DNA from: CAJQND01 sp051010055
GTDB taxonomy: Bacteria > Pseudomonadota > Alphaproteobacteria > Rhizobiales > CAJQND01
Direction: 5' to 3'
NCBI GenBank assembly: GCA_051010055.1
Contig: JBPCVY010000025.1
Span: forward strand, 1-13,208
Length of the DNA stretch: 13,208 bases
Below are positions 7,779-13,208 of the stretch, one piece after another. Within the stretch, counting starts at the first letter, position 1; every line of letters begins with the position of its first letter. The notes beneath the pieces were generated by a model. It was not told the DNA's origin and did no database searches. It saw nothing but the letters and a program-made list of their open reading frames with translations. Both the position numbers and the translations under genes were made by a program.

Positions 7779-7864
7779 TTATGTGAAAATTTCGCGAATG
7801 GCTATGAAATTTTGCACATGATACGCTCCGTCATTCGGCTCTGGCTTACTTTGGGAGATGCGCC

Positions 7865-8344
7865 ATGAAACATGGTTTGAAGTGGATTGTTGGTTCAGCT
7901 TTTCTTTCTGTCTCATTGTTATCGGGTGTTGCGTTTGCCGATGGCCACTTCGAAAAGGCCATCAAGGCGCGTAAGGCGGTGATGACCATTTATGCGTTCA
8001 ACCTTGGGGTGCTTGGCGCGATGGCCAAGGGCGAGGCCGAGTATGACAGCAAGGTTGCAATGGGCGCTGCGAACAATCTGCTTGCGGCAGCCAACCTGGA
8101 TGCATCTCAGCTCTGGCCGCAAGGCTCCGACAATAAGGCCATGCCGGACAAGACAAGGGCGCTGCCGGATATCTGGACTACCTATCCGAAAGTGGTCGAG
8201 CACCAAAAGGCGCTTATAAAAGCACTTGAAGCGCTTGGCCCGGCATCCGGCAAAGACCTCCAGAGCCTTCAAGGCGCCATGAAAGCTGTTGGCGGCGGCT
8301 GCGGTGGTTGCCACAAGCCTTTCCGGGCTGAAAAAAAGTCATAG
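7865..8344 (+). CDS. Cytochrome c' family protein, periplasmic
   Basis: This is a 159-residue precursor of a class II (cytochrome c' family, PF01322) haem protein. The N-terminal signal peptide ends at about GVAFA before DGH (25/26). The mature protein is a predicted four-helix bundle, with the family block RKAVMTIYAFNLGVLGAMAKG (36-56) in helix A and the covalent haem site C146-G-G-C149-H150 near the C-terminus, as expected. Family members have a high-spin, often five-coordinate haem and bind NO or CO, or (in six-coordinate relatives) carry electrons; which applies here is not clear because the Met in helix A could act as sixth ligand. GGGAG at 7853-7857 lies seven bases before the ATG. The gene stands alone, divergent from lysR, and no partner oxidase or cytochrome b gene is next to it. 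Confidence 0.93.
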   Translation: MKHGLKWIVGSAFLSVSLLSGVAFADGHFEKAIKARKAVMTIYAFNLGVLGAMAKGEAEYDSKVAMGAANNLLAAANLDASQLWPQGSDNKAMPDKTRALPDIWTTYPKVVEHQKALIKALEALGPASGKDLQSLQGAMKAVGGGCGGCHKPFRAEKKS

Positions 8345-8764
8345 AGGCCATCTGCTAGATTAACTTCGGTGCGGCGCGCGTTGTTCGTGCCCTATGCACG
8401 GTTGGGAATCCAAGCAAACGTCCCGGTGCTTTCCCGCACTTTAAGTGCACTTGCGGCGGCGGCAAGTGTATCCGGCACATTAATCCGTTATCGGAGCTGA
8501 ACTTTTTGCAAGAGTTTTCTCCCGCCTCCTGCCATTTGCTAAGATACCTCAGTGGTTCTTGGTTGCTCCGGGATGTTTTACCCATTTTTAAATCAGAAAA
8601 AGCGCTCGCCGGTGGCCCCGCCCTCGGCTGATTTGCCACTCTGCCAGCCTCTAATTTTGGAGCAGGGCCACCAGAGGGCTGCTGAAGGTTGAATCAACGC
8701 AAATTTTCGACACCAGGCGATGGTATTGAGTACCGGATTGGGGTAACTGGGAAGGACAGAGCCC
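8345..8764. other. 420-bp intergenic stretch with no convincing gene
   Basis: Open frames of up to 94 codons exist on the minus strand here, but they lack ribosome binding sites, hydrophobic patterns or recognisable motifs and look like chance. I see no tRNA, no transposase remnant and no U-tract terminator. The only structure is a cluster of small palindromes at 8436-8468, listed separately. GAAGGA near 8751-8756 at the right end is the ribosome binding site of the following gene. The stretch could hold the promoter of that gene or a small RNA, but nothing shows it. Confidence 0.5.
8436..8468. repeat. Cluster of three overlapping inverted repeats
   Basis: GCACTTTAAGTGC (8436-8448) is a 6-bp stem around one base, AAGTGCACTT (8443-8452) is a perfect 10-bp palindrome, and CACTTGC/GCAAGTG (8448-8454 with 8462-8468) is a 7-bp stem with a GGCGGCG loop. 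They overlap, so only some can form at once. They lie about 90 bases after the cytochrome c' stop codon and have no T-run behind them. They may form a weak Rho-independent-like end structure or a protein-binding site. Confidence 0.4.
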
Positions 8765-9400
8765 ATGTCTGACAAATGGGAATTCAAGAGCCATACCTAC
8801 GACAATTGCAATTGTTCTGTGAGCTGCGGATGCCAGTTCAACGAACCCTCTACACACGGAAATTGTCTGTTTGCGTACACTGGCACAATTGTCGAAGGGT
8901 ATTTTAATGACACGCCGCTGGGAGGATTGAATTGGTCTTTGCTTTGTATATTCCTCAACGAGATTGAGGAAGGAAATGGCAAGCGGCAGATCATTGTCGA
9001 TGAGCGGGCCGATAAATCTCAGCGCAATGCGTTGGAAACGATCATATCGGGTGAAGCCTGTCCGCCCCTAAGCAACCACTTTTCCGTATTTGGTTCCTTA
9101 TGTACGGAGTTCTTCGAAACCCTATTTCTTCCAATTAATCTCGAAGTGGATCTCGCACTCAGAACGGCAAAAGTTGATATTCCTGGTGTTGTTGAGAGTG
9201 TCGGAAGGCCGATCATCAACAAATTCAATGGCGGGCCTTTCCACATTGCGCTCGCGCGTCCTGCTGGCAGTTTCGAGTTTACATATGGAGAAATTGGAAG
9301 AGGTACGACTTCGGTAAGCGGCGACATGGAAATGGCTTTTGAAGATACTTGGGCGCTATTTTGTGTGCATCACTACAACCAGGACGGCTTGATCCGTTGA
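8765..9400 (+). CDS. DUF1326 domain-containing protein
   Basis: This 211-residue soluble protein starts like other DUF1326 proteins (PF07040): an aromatic lead-in, then C15-N-C17, C21-G-C23, QF, and a THGNC block ending at C34. The paired Cys-x-Cys motifs suggest metal or redox chemistry, but no activity is established for the family. Further Cys residues are present downstream. There is no signal peptide or membrane helix. GAAGGA at 8751-8756 precedes the ATG. The usual partner, a DUF2182 membrane protein, is not visible in the window, while a second DUF1326 gene begins at 13023. The second Cys pair reads S-C-G-C instead of the more common G-C-P-C. The family call is good; the role is unknown. 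Confidence 0.85.
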   Translation: MSDKWEFKSHTYDNCNCSVSCGCQFNEPSTHGNCLFAYTGTIVEGYFNDTPLGGLNWSLLCIFLNEIEEGNGKRQIIVDERADKSQRNALETIISGEACPPLSNHFSVFGSLCTEFFETLFLPINLEVDLALRTAKVDIPGVVESVGRPIINKFNGGPFHIALARPAGSFEFTYGEIGRGTTSVSGDMEMAFEDTWALFCVHHYNQDGLIR

Positions 9401-9495
9401 ACGGTCAAGGAAACGGTGTATAGGCCGACTCGATATTGTGTAAGTTGGCAGATAGTGCATTTGTTGCTGTATCAGAAGATGTGCACCGGGCCTCA

Positions 9496-9978
9496 TTATG
9501 TGGCAGAAAATGCGATGAAACGGCCCGCAAACAGCGCACATATCCAAATAAGCAATGACAGCGCCGCAAGGTATACTTTCCTGTCTAACGGCGCCATTTC
9601 AAGCCAAGGTCCGTATCTCAGGTGCAGGCTTGCAGCGGATAAAATTCCTGCCAGAACAAGTCCCATCTTGATCTGAAAAACCGGCAGCTTCACATATTCG
9701 GTTGCCTGGGCGCTGAACAATAATGAACCGCTTATAGCAACAATCACAAAGCCTGTAGTTGCCACAGGCACCAAAACCCTGACCAGGGACATCCGATCAG
9801 CGCGCGGCCAGGCGCCAAGGAGTTTGAGGTCTAACGTTATTATTGAACCGGCGAGCAACGCGATGCCCAAAATATGCGCCCCGTTTATCGTAGCATAGCC
9901 ATACCTGGACGTTCGCATGAAGCCAGCCACAGAAGTGGATTCGACGAATTGGGCAAGTTGGTCGATTTGCTCAATCAC
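9496..9978 (-). CDS. Small integral membrane protein, DUF6644-like
   Basis: This 160-residue protein has four predicted helices (about 30-50, 68-90, 101-120 and 136-156). The block INGAHILGIALLAGSIITLDLKLLG (31-55), with His35 at the start of the first helix, matches a widespread group of small bacterial membrane proteins that I believe is annotated as DUF6644; that name is from memory and not verified. The start is a GTG at 9978 overlapping the end of the DUF6152-like gene by eight bases, with no good Shine-Dalgarno sequence, which points to coupled translation. It is the last gene of the minus-strand operon and is convergent with the DUF1326 gene across 95 bases. A conserved membrane His could bind haem or metal, which is speculation. 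Confidence 0.78.
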   Translation of the reverse strand: MIEQIDQLAQFVESTSVAGFMRTSRYGYATINGAHILGIALLAGSIITLDLKLLGAWPRADRMSLVRVLVPVATTGFVIVAISGSLLFSAQATEYVKLPVFQIKMGLVLAGILSAASLHLRYGPWLEMAPLDRKVYLAALSLLIWICALFAGRFIAFSAT

Positions 9979-10342
9979 GGTCTGGATACAAAATGAACTC
10001 TTTGCCGCCGAGATAGATTTTTTCAGCTTTCATGCGCCGTTCTTTTACGTCCGAAGACGGTTCGCCGATTATTTTGATTTCTACTCCGATTGCGAGGTCA
10101 CCAGGTTTCAACCCGGCCCGTTCATTCCGCCACGGCTGGCCGACTTCCACCAGCCAAACGTCACCTTCAGCGTCGACGGAAAGCCTGCCATGTGGATTGC
10201 CCAGCCGGACAGACTTAATGATACCGATCAGTTCAATATTGTTTCCAGTTGTCCACCGCCAGCCATGGTGGGCAAGGAGATGGGTTGCCGACGCAATCAG
10301 GACTGAGATGCAAACACCTACTAAGAGAGCAATTTTCTTCAC
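9971..10342 (-). CDS. Exported DUF6152-like protein
   Basis: This 123-residue protein has a signal peptide or signal anchor (KKIALLVGVCISVLIASATHLLA) followed directly by HHGW at 25-28, NPHG at 49-52, W63, a QPWRNERAGL block (69-78) and the C-terminal LYPDRD. This pattern is that of the family I know as DUF6152, small periplasmic proteins of unknown function. The GTG at 10342 is chosen because GGAGG at 10348-10352 (minus strand) lies five bases before it; the frame extends to an ATG at 10363, but that would place the ribosome binding site inside the coding region. The N-terminal HH of the mature protein could bind a metal. It overlaps the downstream membrane-protein gene, with which it probably works. 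Confidence 0.78.
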   Translation of the reverse strand: MKKIALLVGVCISVLIASATHLLAHHGWRWTTGNNIELIGIIKSVRLGNPHGRLSVDAEGDVWLVEVGQPWRNERAGLKPGDLAIGVEIKIIGEPSSDVKERRMKAEKIYLGGKEFILYPDRD

Positions 10343-10347
10343 TGGTA

Positions 10348-10352
10348 CCTCC
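10348..10352 (-). promoter_or_regulatory. Shine-Dalgarno site that fixes a GTG start
   Basis: GGAGG on the minus strand, five bases before the GTG at 10342. Spacing and the immediate signal-peptide pattern (V-K-K followed by a hydrophobic run) make this start better than the ATG at 10363. Confidence 0.65.
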
Positions 10353-10439
10353 AACAAAGACACATCATGGCAGTTGCCGGAAATTGTAACATCAAAACCT
10401 GTCTGGCTTGCAAATCAGATGAAGGTTCGCGGCGAGGTG

Positions 10440-11102
10440 TTACTTTTTAACGGCCTCCACATGCGTTCCTTCAATCTGATATCCTGCATCGACATTCGAA
10501 GTGCCATCAACAAGGAAAAGGGACTTGCTTGCGCCCTTAACGCTCATGCGCCCGGTTACCTTAACCGACGCAAAAAGCCCGTCCATTTCAATCCCGTCTT
10601 TTGCGCGGACATAGACGATCTGATTGGGAGGCGGTGAGGGAACATGAATGCAGGCCCCGACATATGGAACGAGCAAGAATTCACTTACCTTGGAACCGTC
10701 CAGCTCCAGCGGAACGGCATATCCCGGTATCGAGACGGTTTTCCCATCCAAGGAAGCAACAACTTCCTTCTGGCGGTCAGCCTGACGCGCGCGAAGCGCT
10801 GCCACTGAGTTCACGAGCAACTCAACATTGTGCCCTGCGGCCCGCAGGCTATCTGCGGTCTTTTCCGCGTCTTCCAGTGCCTGGGCGTCCTCACTCATCA
10901 TTCCTGACGAGCGCATTGTGCGCACCCAGGCAATGAACTCTATATCCTTGCGGAAGGTATCGGAGAGTGTATCGAGCGGGGATGAGGCTGGGGCGGATTC
11001 CGGCACCAAATCTTTCCAAGTGAGCTGCTGCGGCAACTCAGCCCGTGCGGAAAAGGTTGATAGAAGGAAAGCCACAAAGAAGTAAAAAACAAGTCGTCGC
11101 AA
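10440..11102 (-). CDS. DUF3299 domain-containing exported protein
   Basis: With the TTG start at 11102 the protein has 220 residues: a signal peptide (RRLVFYFFVAFLLSTFSARA before ELPQQ), an N-terminal WKDLVPE block common in the family, a helical middle (about 45-115), then the DUF3299 core: LDGKTVSIPGYAVPLELD (118-135), EFLLVPYVGACIHVP (141-155) and PPPNQIVYV (157-165). The GACIHVP-x-PPPNQ segment with its Cys and His is diagnostic and may bind metal. DUF3299 (PF11736) proteins elsewhere occur beside MacB/FtsX-like ABC transporters in putative metal-handling loci; none is seen here. The TTG start is chosen for GGAGG at 11111-11115 eight bases upstream. An ATG at 11138, touching the previous stop codon, and one at 11117 are alternatives without ribosome binding sites. 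It is the second gene of the operon. Confidence 0.85.
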   Translation of the reverse strand: MRRLVFYFFVAFLLSTFSARAELPQQLTWKDLVPESAPASSPLDTLSDTFRKDIEFIAWVRTMRSSGMMSEDAQALEDAEKTADSLRAAGHNVELLVNSVAALRARQADRQKEVVASLDGKTVSIPGYAVPLELDGSKVSEFLLVPYVGACIHVPSPPPNQIVYVRAKDGIEMDGLFASVKVTGRMSVKGASKSLFLVDGTSNVDAGYQIEGTHVEAVKK

Positions 11103-11110
11103 ATGAAATC

Positions 11111-11115
11111 CCTCC
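11111..11115 (-). promoter_or_regulatory. Shine-Dalgarno site suggesting a TTG start for the DUF3299 gene
   Basis: GGAGG on the minus strand lies eight bases before a TTG at 11102. The two upstream ATGs in the same frame (11138 and 11117) have no such site; the one at 11117 overlaps it. The TTG start also trims the signal peptide to a usual length. Confidence 0.5.
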
Positions 11116-11138
11116 ATTTGGTGCCGAATTCCAGCCAT

Positions 11139-11762
11139 TTATCGGGTGTGCGGCGTTTCCGTCAAATCACGCTTGGTTAAAGTTCCGGTTTCAGGCAGGG
11201 TTTTTCTAAACGCATCCACCATGAAGCGGGTTTCACCGGCTGAGCCGTCCGGTCTCGGCCGGATGACAACCAATTTGCGCTTGGCCGCCTCATCCCAGGA
11301 GATTTTCCCTGTAAGAAGCGCATCAAACGTGCGACGGCTGGAGAAAATCCGGGCAGCATCGAGCGGAGGGAATTGTCCTTGGGCAAGGTTCACTTTGCCG
11401 CCACCAAGTTCGATTTTCACCCAGACGAACTCACTAACAAACATCACAAAAGCTGTTTGCGGCACAGGTTTGGACATTCCCGTCCGCTTTAGTTTGTGTT
11501 TCAACGCCATCAAAGTCAGCTTTGTCATGTGGACGCGCCACTCGTGTAGGGGCACCACATCGATGCCGGGCCAGTTTGGGCCGCTAATCAGCTTCTCTGC
11601 CCGCGCGGCCCGCGTGGCGTAATAAACTTCCTGAGCTTCTGGATAGGCCTTAAACAAAATCGGCAACAGCATTGCCGTGCCGCAAGCCCACGCAGGAGGG
11701 GCAATGAGCGCAACAAGCACCAGCATAATTGCAAGGCATTTAATTGATGACCGCTTGAGCAT
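11139..11762 (-). CDS. Exported protein of unknown function with an N-terminal cysteine
   Basis: This 207-residue protein has a clear signal peptide (MLKRSSIK, then a hydrophobic core to APPAWA) followed by C27-G-T. The Ala-Trp-Ala-Cys junction is close to but not a standard lipobox, since Leu is missing at -3, so signal peptidase I cleavage before Cys27 is as likely as lipidation. Downstream it has many basic residues, a YYATRAARAEKLISGPNWPG segment (47-66), and a mid-region EFVWVKIELGGGKVNLAQGQ (111-130) that looks like beta strands. I do not recognise a family. AGGA lies upstream of the ATG at a rather long distance. It is the first gene of a four-gene minus-strand operon: its stop codon abuts the next open frame, and all four products are exported or membrane proteins. 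Confidence 0.78.
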   Translation of the reverse strand: MLKRSSIKCLAIMLVLVALIAPPAWACGTAMLLPILFKAYPEAQEVYYATRAARAEKLISGPNWPGIDVVPLHEWRVHMTKLTLMALKHKLKRTGMSKPVPQTAFVMFVSEFVWVKIELGGGKVNLAQGQFPPLDAARIFSSRRTFDALLTGKISWDEAAKRKLVVIRPRPDGSAGETRFMVDAFRKTLPETGTLTKRDLTETPHTR

Positions 11763-11829
11763 TTTTCTGGACTTTCCTGTGGATCAGTCTTCTGGGGCTC
11801 AAACCATAAAAAGATCATAGAGAGTTTTT

Positions 11830-11916
11830 ATGGCAAATTACTATATCCAAGGCTGGATTTTATTTTACCGAAATCAGGAAGGTGTGGTTTCTTTTCTGGT
11901 GACGGAAGTAAACTAA
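11830..11916 (+). CDS. Candidate 28-codon ORF upstream of and in frame with the ATP-grasp gene
   Basis: ATG at 11830, TAA at 11914-11916, encoding a 28-residue aromatic and hydrophobic peptide that begins MANYYIQGWILFYRNQ. GAGAG at 11820-11824 sits five bases before the ATG. The ORF is in the same frame as the ATP-grasp gene that starts at 11935; only the TAA and six sense codons separate them. It may be a leader peptide, a small protein, a precursor peptide, an N-terminal extension cut off by a nonsense codon, or chance. Low confidence. Confidence 0.25.
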   Translation: MANYYIQGWILFYRNQEGVVSFLVTEVN

Positions 11917-11934
11917 GGACGATGGTGGGAAGAT

Positions 11935-12888
11935 TTGGAAGCTCAAAAGTTTAATCTTGTTTTGATTCACAATAGCCACCAATTCGGCGTGCAAGATTTC
12001 GTTCGTTTGCGCGATTTAATTCATGGCGCCAATGATGATATCAAGGTGCTCGTTGGGCCGGACAGTCCGGTTCCGCTCCATATTCAAAATAGCCTTGGAG
12101 AAAAGCGTACTCTGGTGTTTTCTCCCACTCCCATAAAATACTTCCGGCCTCGAGGGGCGGCAATATTTTGTGGTGAGTTTGTCGACAAGTTCCAGCAAGC
12201 AAAAATCTTCGAAGAGCACGGAATACCGACACCAAAAACAGAAATAGTGACCGGGGAAAGCAGATTTTCGGAAACAGAATGGGGTCCATTCGTCATTTTG
12301 AAACCCACGAACACAACCATGGGCTTCCGCGGGGCAGGGATCGAACTGGTGCGTACAAACAAGGTAAAGTTCATCCCGCGATCGGACTACCCAGCTGATC
12401 ATCCTGGCCGTCAGGGGAGCATGCTAGTGCAGCAATCTATCTCCAGCGGAGAACATTCAGAGAATTACCGGGTGCTGACGATGTTTGGGGAGCCGTTATA
12501 TGCTTTCAAACGAAAGCAGCTTACCCCCGTGCCAGACCTTTCCGATCCTGAATTGGTGAGTGCAATTGATGGGGTGATGACCCATAGTGCGTCGGGCCAG
12601 AGGGATGCTGAGTATTGTTACGAAGAAGATGTGCTTGAATTTGCCCGCAACATGTACAGCGCACTTCCTCACGCCCCGATGCAAGGGTGCGATATCCGGC
12701 GTGAGGAGGGCACAGGAAAGCTATTCGCGCTCGAGTTCAATGCCGGCGGGTTCACCTGGGCCTTCTCGCAACCGTTGCCCGAAGCAAATCCCGCGCCAGA
12801 TACGCCGCGTAGGGAGGAACAATTCGGAGCCTTCGAGATCATGGCCCGGACACTGGCAGAACGGACCCGGGAGCTCGCTTCAAAGTGA
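11935..12888 (+). CDS. ATP-grasp family protein (carboxylate-amine/thiol ligase fold), substrate unknown
   Basis: This 317-residue cytoplasmic protein shows the ATP-grasp layout: an N-terminal pre-grasp region (1-80), the entry segment DKFQQAKIFEEHGIPTPKTEIV (84-105), an ATP-binding strand with K123 in FVILKPTNTTMGFRGAGIELV (119-139), the adenine-contact strand MLVQQSISSGEHSENYRVL (163-181), and the metal-binding end GCDIRRE (251-257) and E267-F-N269-AGG. These fit enzymes of the RimK/glutathione synthetase-like group, which join a carboxylate to an amine via an acyl phosphate; the partner here is unknown. The only in-frame start near the core is TTG at 11935, with GGGA a few bases upstream. 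A better-placed ATG at 11922 is out of frame and stops after 10 codons. The gene is divergent from the exported-protein operon. Confidence 0.8.
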   Translation: MEAQKFNLVLIHNSHQFGVQDFVRLRDLIHGANDDIKVLVGPDSPVPLHIQNSLGEKRTLVFSPTPIKYFRPRGAAIFCGEFVDKFQQAKIFEEHGIPTPKTEIVTGESRFSETEWGPFVILKPTNTTMGFRGAGIELVRTNKVKFIPRSDYPADHPGRQGSMLVQQSISSGEHSENYRVLTMFGEPLYAFKRKQLTPVPDLSDPELVSAIDGVMTHSASGQRDAEYCYEEDVLEFARNMYSALPHAPMQGCDIRREEGTGKLFALEFNAGGFTWAFSQPLPEANPAPDTPRREEQFGAFEIMARTLAERTRELASK

Positions 12889-13022
12889 CGCCTGTTGAAT
12901 TGTTAGGGCCTTGGCCTGGGCATTTCCGTTAGTCCGGCAAACACCAACACTGTCCGATTTCCTGCTTTTTCAAGAAATGACTATACTGCTCAAGTTAATT
13001 TTATTCTGCGATGAGAACGGTC

Positions 13023-13208
13023 ATGGCATTTGTTGATTGGTACATTGAGGGCAAACAGTTCGGAAATTGTGACTGCGTAGACGGATGCCCGTGCCAATTT
13101 GAAGGAATTCCTACAAATGGCGGATGCACTGGATTTGAGGTGCTTCAAATCGACAAAGGTCACTTTGGCGGGGTGCAACTCGACGGATTGCGCCACGCGA
13201 TTATTTAC
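13023..13208 (+). CDS. Second DUF1326 protein, N-terminal part cut by the window end
   Basis: From the ATG at 13023 the frame stays open for 62 codons to the last base. The translation starts MAFVDWYIEGKQFGNCDC and carries C16-D-C18, C22-P-C24, QF and a PTNGGC block ending at C35, the canonical DUF1326 N-terminus (GCPCQF form). It aligns residue by residue with the DUF1326 gene at 8765, where the second Cys pair is CGC instead of CPC and the block reads STHGNC, so they are diverged paralogues. An ATG at 13011 is in frame and would add four residues; DUF1326 proteins usually start just before the VDW, so 13023 is preferred. The ribosome binding site is weak (GAGAACGG). The gene continues outside the window. 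Confidence 0.85.
   Translation, partial: MAFVDWYIEGKQFGNCDCVDGCPCQFEGIPTNGGCTGFEVLQIDKGHFGGVQLDGLRHAIIY

Noticed and set aside
8355..8639. 94-codon minus-strand ORF in the intergenic gap
   Set aside because: No ribosome binding site, no recognisable motif, and a composition that looks like non-coding sequence.
8802..8815. Perfect 14-bp palindrome ACAATTGCAATTGT
   Set aside because: It lies inside the DUF1326 gene and results from the codons for the conserved N-C-N-C motif; no reason to call it an operator.
9391..9406. Short inverted repeat around the DUF1326 stop codon (CCGTT-G-AACGG)
   Set aside because: The stem is only five pairs with a one-base loop and no T-run, so it is not supportable as a terminator.
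10364..10439. Possible internal promoter (TACAAT-like box) before the DUF6152-like gene
   Set aside because: The spacing to any -35-like sequence is poor, and the gap is short enough for simple read-through.
12959..12987. Possible promoter before the second DUF1326 gene (TATACT at 12982-12987)
   Set aside because: The -10-like hexamer is good but no convincing -35 element is found at a suitable distance.

Overview
The window looks like a chromosomal stretch from an alphaproteobacterium. Base composition is balanced to slightly GC-rich, genes are tightly packed, and there is a PotABCD-type transport operon, a LysR regulator, a class II-like cytochrome c' and several small envelope proteins common in that class. 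No rRNA, tRNA, CRISPR array, insertion sequence or phage gene was recognised. The genus cannot be fixed from the sequence alone.

Left part (1-4729, + strand): the 3' end of an ATP-binding subunit, two overlapping permease genes and a periplasmic binding protein form a polyamine-type ABC importer. It is followed, across a long hairpin, by a cytoplasmic SxxK serine hydrolase of the beta-lactamase/6-aminohexanoate-dimer hydrolase superfamily. This run meets a minus-strand run (7766-4731) tail to tail, with one base between the two stop codons. The minus-strand run holds a LysR regulator, a four-helix membrane protein and a YtcJ-like metal-dependent amidohydrolase. An importer for a cationic or amide-like solute flanked by two C-N (or ester) bond hydrolases and a regulator suggests a small uptake-and-degradation locus; the substrate is inferred, not shown.

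Middle (7767-9400): a 98-bp divergent region with a perfect 14-bp palindrome over the lysR start codon separates lysR from a cytochrome c' gene. A 420-bp stretch without a convincing gene follows (8345-8764; clustered small palindromes only), then a DUF1326 protein with a Cys-x-Cys/Cys-x-Cys motif.

Right part (9496-13208): a compact minus-strand operon encodes four exported or membrane proteins of unknown function (a Cys-containing secreted protein, a DUF3299 protein, a DUF6152-like protein and a DUF6644-like membrane protein). Reading the ribosome binding sites gives GTG and TTG starts for two of them that are shorter than the longest open frames. Divergent to this operon is an ATP-grasp family gene with a TTG start and an in-frame 28-codon ORF just upstream. 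At the right edge a second DUF1326 gene begins and is cut by the window end. Two DUF1326 paralogues flanking an envelope operon plus an ATP-grasp enzyme is the part most likely to hold an uncharacterised system.
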